This document shows, in pieces, positions 12,313 through 24,974 of a stretch of 64,000 bases of DNA; position 1 is the stretch's first letter, and each line of letters opens with the position of its first letter. Origin of the DNA: Glandiceps talaboti (Eukaryota > Hemichordata > Enteropneusta > Spengelidae); the NCBI RefSeq assembly GCF_964340395.1, contig NC_135567.1, positions 15,192,806-15,256,805 on the forward strand, written 5' to 3'. The notes beneath the pieces were generated by a model. That model was given only the letters and a program-made list of their open reading frames with translations, was not told the origin of the DNA and ran no database searches. The position numbers were made by a program, and so were the translations under genes.

Positions 12313-12499
12313 ACTATTTTTTATACAAAAAACGGCCCACACATTGCCCTTGACGACGGTACAATGAGCACTAAAGCCTTTAACGCTCGTGAACCAATCT
12401 GTCTCGATGTAAAGATATAAGTGGCTGACAGACTCTTTCAATTTTAACACTTGTTGCAAAAATAACCTCTGTTGCATAGCAACCAATGTATCTGTAGAT

Positions 12500-12640
12500 T
12501 TGATAGTTCATTATTTTTGTAAAATTAACGAAGGTGTGGTTCGTATAGAAATTCGATTTACACCCAATGGCATCTTGACCACGACTTTTGATCTCGGTGA
12601 GTGAAAATTTAACAATCGACATCAATGTCACCTTTTTAAG
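12500..12640. repeat. Dispersed repeat next to (TGTA)n, copy 1
   Basis: Shares a stretch of about 100 bp with 62380-62482: GTGTGGTTCGTATAGAAATT, then ACTTTTGATCTCGGTGA, then CGACATCAATGTCACCTT. Both copies have the same orientation and are followed by a long (TGTA)n array, immediately at 62482 and after 140 bp here. Confidence 0.65.
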
Positions 12641-12780
12641 TATCAGACAAAGGGAAATGTGTGTGTGTGCTATCAGCGTGCATATTATATAGGATTATTT
12701 CATTAAAACATCTTCATATTTCAAACATGGAATAAATTGATATATGTCTGTTGATATCTCGAGGTTTGTCTGTCTTCAGA

Positions 12781-12888
12781 TGTATGTACGTATGTATGTA
12801 TGTATGTATGTATGTATGTATGTATGTATGTATGTATATATGTATGTATGTACGTCCGTACGTCCGTACGTGTGTGTATGTGTGTATG

Positions 12889-12922
<34 letters not shown>

Positions 12923-13068
12923 TGTGTGTGTGTATGTATGTATGTATGTATGTATGTATGTATGTATGTATGTATGTGTATGTATGTATGTATGTGTATG
13001 TATGTATGTATGTATGTATGTATGTATGTATGTATGTATGTATGTATGTGTGTATATGTATGTGTGTG

Positions 13069-13102
<34 letters not shown>

Positions 13103-13187
13103 TGTATGTATGTATGTATGCATGTATGTATGTATGTGTGTATGTATGTATGTATGTATGTATGTATGTATGTATGTATGTATGTCT
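12781..13187. repeat. (TGTA)n array with (TGTG) and (TCCG) interruptions
   Basis: About 400 bp of tetranucleotide repeat with interruptions such as CGTCCGTACG and TATATG. All open frames across it are artefacts. Confidence 0.95.
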
Positions 13188-13620
13188 GATCCAATTATTC
13201 ATATTCCATCATGATGATTTGTGCTGATGTACTGAAGATCGGTTTATCAATCAGGTAAAATATACAGCCACAACACTTCTATGTTTTCCTTTTGTTCAAC
13301 TATTTCTGATATTTCTTCATTTAACGTGTTTGGGTCTTCGCGAGTAATTTGCATATAGATGGGAAAATAGTTTACCCCTAAGAATCATGTTAAAAGACCG
13401 TTTGAGTGACCGCCGCAGCTGAACACCTGAACAGGAAACGGAAATTTATCCATCAACATCGCCTCTCCCACCAATTGTGCGAGAAGTACACATTAATCAC
13501 CCTCCCGTACTGTTGAACAACTTTCATTTCATGGGGATAGTCTACTAGCACTGCTTCATTTATTCTTCATTGTTGCTTCAATTCCTCTTCAAAAATGTCT
13601 TACGGACTCTAATATTATTA
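13188..13620. other. Unique intronic sequence
   Basis: No feature recognised. Confidence 0.45.
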
Positions 13621-13700
13621 TCTGATGGGACTTAAATAGTATAAACATTGCTGTATAAGTGATCGTCTGGCACGTCAAAAACTAAACTTGTACAATGTTA
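13621..13700. repeat. Isolated relic of the 43-bp minisatellite family
   Basis: One to two copies are visible: AACATTGCTGTATAAG, then GATCGTCTGGCACGTCAAAA. This is in the giant intron, far from the two main sites. Confidence 0.5.
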
Positions 13701-13954
13701 TCATTTGGTAAACTTTGTGTTACACTAGATAATAACAAGAATCGGTACTATTAAGGTCCAAATATATAAAGATTTATATTAATGTACATTTCTTCCACTA
13801 AAATGAATACCCGTTTTTCTTTGTTTTTGTCGGGGGAATTTTGTTTTAATGGACACTCCTATATAATTCGAGACATTTAGAATAAATTGTTTTTAGTTTT
13901 ACTGAAATTATATTTAGCCAATTATCAACCTCCTTTGTATATTCTCTTTCTAGC

Positions 13955-14210
13955 AACAACTTGGGGACTTACAAACCCGCCATGTTGAATGTTGCATCAT
14001 GGGAAATGTGATGATAAATACTAATCAATTAGTATTGTAAACATTATTTTTACAATGTTTGTTACCACAAATAATCAATCGATAGTTACCCTGAACATTG
14101 TTGGAGGTTAATTTTATCAGTAGCTCCAGATTAGATATTACGATAAGCACAGATAATCCCATAGTCCTTTGCGTCTGAGCATGCTAAGTCTGGATTGCAA
14201 GTTCCCTATT
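13955..14210. mobile_element. Second copy of the 252-bp MITE
   Basis: Same interior as 35118-35369 and an intact right end (TTGCAAGTTCCCTATT, ending at 14210). The left end is degraded (ACTTGGGGACTTACA). An 86-codon frame starting inside it (14169..14429) has no recognised similarity and is not called. Confidence 0.75.
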
Positions 14211-15585
14211 AGGAACTATTTTGTTTGGAAAGAGTACTGTTATGTAATTGGCTGCTTTTGGGGCGTGTATTTTACAGGTCTTTGGTACAATCCTAGATTC
14301 CTGTTAGTACCATCTAACCAGTGGAGCCATAAGGACAAGAGAGTTTCACTCATTGCATTGATGCTGGATCATTTTCTTTCTCATTTTCGTTCCTATCGCC
14401 CTCGCGGACAATCATTTTTCTCACTTTAAATGTTATTACAATATGAAATGGGGCATACCAATGTACTGAGGGGTTAGTCATAAACGTAGCAAGGAAAATA
14501 CAAAGATGCACAATTTTGTGATTAACTAATAATTTTAGAGTGAATGCAAGAAGTAATTTCTCATCACTTGAGTTTAAAATAATATTATTAATGCATTTGT
14601 AGTGAACCTGTTTTGGAATCCTCCGGCTAATCTGTTAATTTCTCATCGGGTTTCTCCAGTAAAAATTCGTCATAACATTTATCGACTAACGATTTGAAAT
14701 CTAAGACTCATTTAACTCCATGACGCCCATCTTCGCTTCTGGGCCATTTACAAAACATACAAACAACATGCAGAGGCATTTTTATTCGTGTTGTATAAAC
14801 TGTATTTAAGTAACTGATTGTATTTGCTAGAGGCGAGTGCACGGTTTGTCAAACGTTATGACATTTCAGATGTAAATGTCACATGCTAAAGGCAGAAATT
14901 GACTGTAATATATTATAAGGCACGACTTGGTCTCTGTGACAAATGAGTTCGTCAAACATGCCTAGCCAGTCATATCAACTTGATTGTGTTAAATACAATC
15001 TACAATACTTAAGTAAAATGATTCCACTGTATGCCACAATCGTGTAACGAATTCAAACGTTTAAAAGCATAACCCGCGAAAAAAAAACACCCGACAGGTG
15101 CGTTTCCTTAAATGGTTAGAGCCAAGAAAAGACTTAACTTCAAAGACAAAATTAGGTTAGAACAACAACTGATATAAAACAACAACAGTGAATGCCTTTG
15201 ACGCAGGTTCACACGACGTTTTTATTAGGTTGTTTATATCTGTGGAAGTTATAATGTAACAGTAACAGTCAGAGTTGATCTTATAAAATGTAGCATTCTA
15301 TCAGTAAACCGAATTATGAGATCCGGGCTCCTGTAGTGTGTTTATACCTTGAGAAGTTTATGACACTAATTACATTGCATGTTATGCAACTATATCTCGT
15401 CCATGCTTACCTACCACAAGCAAACAAAACCTGCTGCACCGGGTGTTTTAGCTTTTTAAATTACAAGCCTAGTATATGGGCAATCTACATGTAATCAATA
15501 TGTAAACTATAAATCAAGTATGTTATAGTTAGAATATATCTTTAAGGAGTATTTAATATGAGCTAAATATGAGTTGTTGTACTAC
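14211..15585. other. Unique intronic sequence
   Basis: AT-rich; neither strand gives a recognisable coding exon. Confidence 0.45.
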
Positions 15586-15586
15586 C

Positions 15587-15595
15587 AGTCAGTCA

Positions 15596-15626
<31 letters not shown>
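15587..15626. repeat. (GTCA)/(GTCT) tetranucleotide repeat
   Basis: About ten units. Confidence 0.95.
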
Positions 15627-16314
15627 ATGCGCCATCTCCGCATTGGAGGTTAGTGTCTTTTCACGTCAGTAGTTTCGTTCCATTGCCTCTCTAACACACT
15701 AGAAGTAAGGGGGATCATTTCAAGCTCACACCTATACCATAACATGCAAACTCGCACTCAACTCCATTGAGGTGAAAGCCAGCTGCCCGATAGACTGAAC
15801 TAGAACGAATATAATATGATGTTGGTCCGTCTACGAAGAGATCACTGACTAGACTGCCTATTCATACTGTACCAACGCCCTAAGCGCATGGTAATCGACA
15901 CGTGACCGTCAAATTAAGCCTCTACTTGCGTTGAGGCGTTGTATCTAGGCTTAAATGAATAAGACAGTAATTTACACCATATTACGTACCGCGGACAATT
16001 ATACTCAACTATGCAACAGAAATTAGAACACAATGGGTACCGCTAATCTACATCAGAAATTGCATCCCTGAAAATGTATAAACTAACCCCCTTAACAGAC
16101 AATGGCGTGTATTAACAGCTGATACAAGACTATACGTAACATATACATTTTATTATCAAAGCTGATGACGAAGAGTTTGTTGTTTTACTTACACAAATTG
16201 TCATCCCAAAACCACCATCAGATTATTGATTTTTTTTATTATGGTTTATGTAACTTTGGATGAAGATTACTACTAGAAAGCTACCAAATACAGAAGTCGC
16301 CAAGCATTTTTGAA
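15627..16314. other. Unique intronic sequence
   Basis: No feature recognised. Confidence 0.45.
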
Positions 16315-16460
16315 ATCTTTTATTATTATTATTATAAAACATCTTTATTCAGGGTAAAACTCAATAAGCGTTACAAACAACACAGAGCGTAGCAGGGTCG
16401 GCTTCTTACCATTGAAGCCCTCATACCTGTTTGCATGTAAAAAAATGTATAGGATTAGGG
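16315..16460 (-). mobile_element. Retroposon 3' end with (TTA)n tail
   Basis: On the minus strand the sequence runs GGTCGGCTTCTT, CTCTGTGTTGTTTGTAACGC and TTTTACCCTGAATAAAGATG, then a (TAATAA)-type tail. This is the usual shape of LINE/SINE 3' ends in invertebrates. No coding sequence is left, and the 5' limit is unclear. Confidence 0.6.
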
Positions 16461-16941
16461 GCTTTAACTAGGGTCGGGTGGGTTATCCGAAACACATTAT
16501 TTACTTTATGTGGCCTAACATCACGCTGTGCTTACCAGTAATTGTGATGTTAAAAAATAACCAAAACTTACAGAATTAATAACTTTGATAGTAAATGTAC
16601 ATATTACATAACGTCCATGCGTCTGTATATCACTTATAGGTTCACAAAATGTCACATAAATGAATGAAATTGCATGTTTCATTCATTACGATTTCAAAAT
16701 TAAAAACCACGTTTTATACATTGCTTTCAGTACTTTTTTCTGGATGGTATATTTTATGTTCTGTAAGGTCTTTAGGTCATTGACCTTCATTGCGAATAAA
16801 CCAACTCATGTAGGATGTGGAGGCAATCCGTCATACAATATTCAATACCATAAGTAATGAAATTTTCTGATTTCTAACATATGTAGAATGTTTCAGAAAA
16901 TCTCAAATCCCTATATATCTAATCTGTCAAAGCAGTGTGTC

Positions 16942-17270
16942 GAATAGACCTATTGCTGGTTCCAAGATGCATTGCGCGTCTATCCATACAACGCCATGTA
17001 TTGTGTACGCACTGAGGCGTTTGCATGCGCTACTCAGGGGGTGGTTGTCACCTGACTGTACCCTGTATTCACCTGTAAAATCCCTCTCTGTCATTGATGG
17101 CGTTTAGTCTTTGTTAAATCACTCATAATCAAAGAGGTCAACATGTCTTTCCATCATTTCCTGATAAAAATGTTACTTCAACCGTAGTAAAGACAAAACA
17201 AGACTAACTGTAACAACATAAAAGCCGTCATCTCACGCAATGCATCTTGGAACCGGAAATCTACTATGAT
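16942..17270. mobile_element. MITE-like inverted-repeat element
   Basis: GGTTCCAAGATGCATTGCG at 16958-16976 is perfectly inverted as CGCAATGCATCTTGGAACC at 17236-17254. The similarity extends outward imperfectly (AATAGACCTATTGCT against the complement of GGAAATCTACTATGAT). The interior is unique and non-coding. Confidence 0.7.
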
Positions 17271-17502
17271 TTATAGTAAGGCGAGCAGCAGGGCTAGGGA
17301 CAAAGAAATCATTACCAATGTATGCAGTATGTTGTGAATCATAATTTAGAAATATGTCCTGTGGATAGTATGCACGGTGAGAGATTTAATTTACCCGAAG
17401 TACTGCGGATAATAATGTTATATGTATTAGACTTGTGTATATACGTACATGTTGATCATTTTAGAAACAGTATTCAGGTCGTACATACGCTTTGTCTGGT
17501 CA

Positions 17503-17535
17503 TACATACATACATACATACATACATACATACAT

Positions 17536-17630
<95 letters not shown>

Positions 17631-17647
17631 GCCAGACAGACAGCCAA

Positions 17648-17714
<67 letters not shown>

Positions 17715-17717
17715 GGC

Positions 17718-17754
<37 letters not shown>

Positions 17755-17811
17755 TACATACATACATACATACATACATACATACATACATACATACATA
17801 CATACATACAG
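17503..17811. repeat. Compound (CATA)/(CAGA)/(CCAG)/(CAGA)/(CATA) array
   Basis: The blocks are arranged almost symmetrically: CATA outside, CAGA inside, CCAG at the centre (17641-17680). Open frames are artefacts. Confidence 0.95.
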
Positions 17812-17874
17812 ACGCCACTTGTCTTCCATTTTAAGACTTGTTAATGAAATGGACCTATGTTACGAAAGTCACTG

Positions 17875-19593
17875 ACATCACACACTTAAGAATTTTAACA
17901 ATAACTTGTGCTCACTTCTCTTTGTCTGATATTAAATAATGGCATTGATGTATATTGTCACTGAGTCAAAGGTCGTGAAAAAAAGACATCATGTGGTGTA
18001 AATCAGAGCACTTGAATCAGTAACAATCAAATGTAAAGAAATATTGGTTACCATGCAACAGAGGTCATTCATGACGTTTTTATGCAACAACTGCTTAAAG
18101 TGGAGTTGTTGTCAGTCCCTTAAATTATCTACTTCATTTAAATTGGGACAGATAGGCTCATGAGCTATGTAAAGGGATAAAGCTTAAAGCTAACTACACC
18201 TGGCATCAATGTGAAACATTGTATCAGTTCAATTGTGCAATACTATACATATGGTCTGTCAATGAAAAAGGTCACCTTGATATATGCAAATGTCAAAAAA
18301 GCAATTTTCGTGCTCTACTGTTCAATATCTGTTATGATATATCAGCTGTTTTTCGCCAAGGGCGAGGGATAGACCGGCTATCATTTTTCAGTTTATAGCA
18401 TGTTGAAGTTGTGGAAAGCACCTACAGGTTTTTATAATGAAAGGACACCACTATGTCAACATGCTATTCAATAAAGTGCAAATAACTGAGATAAGCTTTT
18501 AAACTTGCATAAAACTGGTAAGAATGAGTGTTGTATCACCCGCCAACCTTTGTAAGCAGATGCTATATCATGATAGCGATTTCAATATTGACATTTTAGT
18601 ATATACTGAATCAGCCTTATGGAAAGCCCCATACTACAGAAATTATCTCACTGAAATATATACTCCACTTACGCTCCTTTAACAACGGACATTTGAATAG
18701 TTTTCTTACCAATCCTGTTTTATTACTTTCTCAAGTTATTAACAAATTTTCTAATGTTTTTTTTTTCTTAATTTCCTGAACTATTTTTAGATAAAAGTAA
18801 CACTTCAGTAAAATTATGACATAATAATGTGTTATTAGCTCTAAATATCAAAGAAACTGAAGGAAACTACAACCGAATGTTTAACGTACTTCTTATTTTG
18901 AGATTAAAACTAAAAGGGTACTGGACGTAAAAATGCTTCTTCATCCGAGTGTTTTTCTGCCAAATCATTACACCAAAAATGTTGTTCGTCTAATACAGCA
19001 TAGAAGTGTTCTCAGGTATAATTTGTTGTCCAAAAATATGAATTTATTACTATATTCGCACATTTTGCAGACGTATCAGTATATCTGAATATATATTTCC
19101 CACCAAAAAACTGTCCTAGGCTCATTGTTGCCTCTAATTTTTATAAAATATCATATGTCATATTTTGTCTAAAATACTATTTCCATATTCACACAAATAT
19201 GACGATTTGGTATCAGTGTATTTAAATCACTAAACTTATTGTTGTTTCAAATGTTATTTCCCAATATAGATTTTGTCTTCGTTGAGCCACAGGAAAATAT
19301 GAGTGTCGAGAGGGGGCTTTGTCACTACTCGTCTAGCGACTCGTAGAGACAGCCTTTAGGTCGCGAATATTTTCCGACTGAATGAAAAAAAATACTGAAG
19401 AACATAATTATACCAGCACCAGCAATATTAAAGCAAAATCGCGAAAAGTTCATGTTTCAAACACAGCAAAACCAGTGACGTAGACACGCGTTTTGTGACA
19501 TAGACACACATCGTCGTGACGTAGAACGTCCCATATATTTTGTTCAGCTTAGCTCGTGCATGGTATAATGTTGCTTATTCTATGATACTTCAT
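17875..19593. other. Unique AT-rich intronic sequence
   Basis: No coding signal. 19450-19530 repeats the word GTGACGTAGA.CACG three times. Confidence 0.45.
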
Positions 19594-20205
19594 AGAACTT
19601 TTTTCTTTTAATTTATAAAACTACTTTTATCATAGCTTCCTTCTTGAAAAATCAATGTGAAACATATGCCAAGTCATTGCTTGTAACTCAATAACTTGCA
19701 AAAGACTAATAGATGTGTAAAATGTTTGTCATTGTACATACAATAAAAAACCTTTTACTCAGTTTTTTTATATCTCTTTTGAAGGTATCTCTTTACAAAC
19801 AATGACTTGACTTGACATTCGTTCTTCACATACTTTGAACAGTTTTAAATCTGCCTTAAAATATCATCTTTTTAGATCTCATTATTATTAACTTTTAACT
19901 TTTTTACATTTCAGTTTTTAAATGTCTTTCCGTGTCTTTGTATTTTTATCTTGTTTCATATTATGTTTATACTTGTTTATATGTACATTTTAAATTACTT
20001 TTATACTTTTGTTCAGCGCATTGAGATTGTTTTAATGTAATGCACTCTATAAGAAATAAATATTATTATTATTATTATTATTATTATTGACATATGTTGT
20101 TTTCATATTGATTTCCCAAGTAGGAAGCCATGATGAAATAGTTTTACAAATTACAAATTCAAAATAAATACCCCAATCCACATCCATATGGTCACTACAA
20201 AAATA
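19594..20205. mobile_element. Palindromic fold-back element, copy A (interrupted)
   Basis: The left arm at 19594-19710 (TTAATTTATAAAAC, TAGCTTCCTTCTTGAAAAAT, CAATGTGAAAC) is matched in reverse complement by the right arm at 20088-20200 (GATTTCCCAAGTAGGAAGCC, GTTTTACAAATT, CATATGGTCACTA). Copies at 39.5, 53.0 and 63.1 kb share the same words. The arms are separated by a later retroposon insertion (19812-20086). Confidence 0.7.
19812..20086 (+). mobile_element. LINE-type 3' fragment nested in fold-back copy A
   Basis: A retroposon 3' end, with CAGTTTTAAATCTGCCTTAAAA near its start and GTTCAGCGCATTGAGATTG, TAATGCACTCTATAAG and AAATAA(ATT)n at its end. It is bounded by TTGAC at 19807-19811 (repeated at 19812-19816) and by TTGAC at 20087-20091. 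That fits a 5-bp target-site duplication in the arm word AATGACTTGACATATG. Confidence 0.65.
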
Positions 20206-23200
20206 GTCTGCATTCAGTTGTTATAGTACATACAAGAGAGGCATTACCATATCTACAAATGAATCATGGAGATTGTGTTCATTTATTTAGAAGGGAAATT
20301 TTAAAGCAACTGAAGTGTGTAATTGTTTCGATCTTTGCATTCGGCACACGAACCGGTTCAACAGCAACATCACAACCGGATCAAGATCTGAGTTCGAACA
20401 AGATAGGAAAGGCGACGGAAAATGGAGAATTTGAGGCAGACACAGGCACGGGCACACAAATACTGGATCACCGTTCAGTCTTAATTTATATGTATAAATG
20501 TGCACCAACCTACAGATTCGATCATCAATGACGTCACAAAATGCACGTGGTCTACGTGGGACCGGAAATACCCGAAAACTCTCGAAGTAAATCCGACGGG
20601 AACCGACTGAAAAACTGTCATTTTAAGGTGTTTGCAGACGCTTTTTATAAGTTTTAAAACCAGAATACGCTTCGCGAACACGTGTCTAGCAAAATAGCAA
20701 TAGTGAATGTGAGTATTTTGAATCACCCTTAATTTGAAAGGGCTGCCTTTGACATTCAAAGGACCTTAAGCCTTGGAAACATAAACGGTTCATTAGTGTA
20801 GATATAGTGAACTTTATTATAATAGTACATTGGAGTACAAATGACAGAAAATTGTCCCATTACTATGCTGGCAATCTAAACAGAATATTGCTATCATCAT
20901 AATCATAATTCATTAAACAATCTCCTTACTGTATGTTACAAGAATTTACAATTTCAATAACCAAATCAGCAAAGCATATCAATGTAAACGTTACATAACT
21001 CTCCAGAAGTTGAATTCACAAAACTGATGTCGGAAATGAGCGTATGAATTTACAATTTCTGTGTGCAAGAGAGCAAATGATAACTTTAAACCGACAATGT
21101 CCATTTAACCCATGGCTACGAATACGAATTGAATATTTATTTTTTTTAAATGTCACAACGTGTTACTTTAGCAATCACTATTAACATGTATATCACCTTC
21201 AAACAGTCCAATAAGCAGATAATGGTATATAATTAAGTCCTTTTAAATATTATTCGCCAATATTTTTAGCCATGGAAAATATGATTGAACTAACGGTCCT
21301 ATTCAGTACGAGTCGTACGACAAAATAAAGTAAAACAGACAGAACAGTTACTCCATTTTCCTGCGTAATAGCGAATAATGCATATGATGTAAACACATTA
21401 ATTCACACCCAGGAAGATTTTTAATTTTACAAAATTGTTGCAAGCGGGCGTATGATCGTACATGTATACGATTTCACCACTTGAACTTTTCTAAATTTAC
21501 TGTTTATTAGATACACATATGTAATAACAACAGAATCATAAATGTCATATGAGTACCGGTGTGAGTACGGGGGCGGGGGAATTTCGCAAACGACTTACGC
21601 TCACTAGGTTTGTGGACGTAGTGACAGAGAACACAGTTGGCATTTGTGTAATTTCCTCGTGTACCCACATGGGCACAAAACGTTTTTATGGAATTCTTGT
21701 CGCCTACTGTCCATTCAAATTAGCATTTAACTTCCCACACTGATATTTTTAATCAGAATGCATGGAATACTGCAGCAAAAGACGTGTTATTCCCGAACTG
21801 TCAACTTAAAATTGGACATCTTATCTAATAATGACCCTAACAACAGACTCACGAATTGGCATATGGTGTTTTATTGAGTAGCACTTTCACGCCGTAATAA
21901 ATCGAAATTACGTTTGATTCATTTATGACCTTCAGAAAAGAGTACTTTATCAAATATAACATAAATTTGAGTTGCAGTATTGAACCATAAAACGTTCTTT
22001 TCATAGAACCGTAGTACATAGTGTAACAAGATCTCCATTTCTGTAATAAAATTGGTCAAATAATTCAATACCCATGTATTATATGTGACATTTTCCGCTC
22101 ACTTCGCTGTGACTATTTTCCTGGTAATTGTGCAAGTTCGATAGATTATTGAAATACAGTGAGAAGCGAAAAATTAATCTGATTTTCGTACATTTTTTTG
22201 AAATTTGTGTTTGTGATGTATTTTAGAAAATCTAATATTAATTGGTTGCATCATCGAACTGATGGGTCGTTAGCTGAGTACAGCGGTTGGCAAAATCGTT
22301 CTAGATTTTGAGATGATTACGTGAAGCCTTTGCTTGTCTCGGTAATTCCTGCCTCCCAGGATGCAAATTGTACTCCCTTTAACAGTTTGTTAGAGAGGTC
22401 ATAATATGCTTCCTTAGTCGACTAAATTGCAATATTATCCATTCAAAGAACACAAATGGAGGAAATTATTGTCATGGTCAAATATATAATGTATAAAGTG
22501 TGGAAAAGTAAAATGAAAGAAATGATGAACGAAGCACTTAATGCCGTAAATTCAGATGTCAGTCAAGAAATAAACGTGTTCGGACGTCACGATAAAACGG
22601 AATTGCCTTCCATAACGCGCATCTTTACAATTTGCGTTTAACAGACATTGCCAACTATAATAGTCAATACTATGGAACCTACAATTTAATCTACCCCTTG
22701 CAATCGATGAACTATGCCTAGATATCACTGCACTGTGTAAAGCACTATTTCAAGTCAATAGTAAACTTAGCATTTGACCAACACTACAACTGAAGATGAA
22801 ATCAGGCAAGTTCGGTCTTATTATGTGAAATAAATTCATTTAGATGCAGGGTCACATATATTACAATTTCTCCTCTTTTGTCCTTGAAGGCGAACTTGTT
22901 AAAATATTTATCATATAACGTGGCGTTATCAATATTTTACAAATGTCCAAAACATATTAGTTCCCATAGAGAAGATATATACAACACAATACTGTGTCTC
23001 CCTCCTTTATTTGCATATTGTTGTCCATGCAAAGTGTTGCCATCCCAATAGTCTGAGGCCACATACACACTAAATTAAATATTAGACATCCTACACTTTG
23101 TTGCGCTGTGTAAATAGCTAAACTATTTACACATTGATCCAAAGGGTAGAGGGGGGTGAGCACATTAATCAATTAAAGGTGAAAAAGGAGACAACAAAAT

Positions 23201-24970
23201 GTTTGTTGTCATTTTATCATACAATAATTCAGTTTCACTACATGTAAACCGTGCAATATTTCATGACTTTCAAATTATATTTCATACAAAATTCGCTTTG
23301 ATACATTTAATCAATGGAGTATCATCCTGGGACAGAAACAAGATATAATGACTTCACTGAGACATGTAAATAATTTAATGTTTAGTATTTGATATTGACG
23401 TCACACTGCTTGTTCAAATAATGGCTTACATACAAATACAGCATTTCCTCAGGAAAAAACCATTCCCGTCAAAGGATCTGTGAATACCTTCTAATTAGGC
23501 ATGCTGTGCCTTCTGGATAATAAGATAGTTTCCCTTTACCTAATCAGCTTCTCTGTTTACTATATTATAACATAATCAGCCAGCGAATTCCTTGGGGGCT
23601 TGCTGACTAGTTGATTAATCATAAGACATATAACACTTTAGGCAATCTTTGACTTTTTCATTTTATGCTATGAATATCCCTTACAATTAAAATTTCACAT
23701 TATCGAGTTTACATGTCCACGCAATGCGATCAGGACACTGTCACTGTATGTTACAGGTACAATACTTTATATTTTACATATGTGAATAAGAGGAAGCATT
23801 AGATTCACTCTTTCAAAAAAAGTGTATCACATAATCTAGATGCTGATCGAGATTATGTGTCTGCCCATATATGTCCCAGGTGGTACTCAATGTTCAGTGG
23901 GTAATAGATACTATGACAGAACCCCATGACACGTAAGTGCATGTGTAGCATACTACACTCGGGTGTTTTCATGACTGCTTGCAGTGTATTCTACTAGCTG
24001 CAGTACTTTCACGAGCGAAAGTGCAGCAGAAACCACTGCCAACACAACTGCAAATATCCCTGAATACCCACACTTGCACTCGCACGGCATGGGGTTCTGT
24101 TATTATTGCATGTGTTTATCCGCAACAACAAATTTCCGTAAATACGATCATGTACTTTCGTGTAGAAAGGATAAGCATGTTCTCATGTGCATATCTTGTG
24201 CATGCAGGTAAGCAACTGCAGTGCAAATACCACTAGTATGCGCGCGCACCGGTGAAAGTAAACTCTGATACATATGTAATTATTTGAATGTAAACAGTAT
24301 ATAAAATACACCGTTATTTTCAATCTGTATGGTATAATCTTGTGCTATGTCTTTCCACAGTTATATAACAATACATAATCATGTTATCGTCTCTCTTTTG
24401 ACATTTTCCGCGTGAGATTCTAAAGGTTGATTTGTATTGATTGACAGAACTTGGCCATTAGAAGAAAACAATACGCGACTGCTGTAATCAAAAAACGTCT
24501 TGTCTGTCTGTTCAAAATCAAAATGCCCTAGTAGTCCCACTATTATCAACACTAGATCTATTTTGGAATATAATGAGCAGAATTTTGAAGAAATAACATT
24601 GCTTTCAAATAATATTTATTCAAAATAACCAGTTGTAGTAGCTCTTTTAATGATAATATTTTTTGGAAAACGTGATTCTATATTTCATCGAAGTGTAACC
24701 ATATTGAACTGCAAGAGAATGTCTAGGTATATGGCCTCAAGTGTTTAAAATCAGTCTGGAATTATTTTTGGCGACAGTTTTACTTTGATGTACAGCCAAA
24801 TTGATTAATAACTGATCAAGAATGACCTTGCAATGACACTGTTACGTTGCTGTGTCATAGATTGTATTACCTACTGTTACTGTATACTTCACTCATGTCA
24901 CATGTAATCATACACACCAATTTCAATTTCCTTAACGAGCTTTATTTACACTATGGCCCCCTGGATTAGC
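20206..24970. other. Unique intronic sequence
   Basis: Nearly 5 kb with few repeats and only short open frames (none above 92 codons), none with a recognisable domain or a matching exon structure. This is the longest repeat-poor stretch in the intron. Confidence 0.45.
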
Positions 24971-24974
24971 TATT

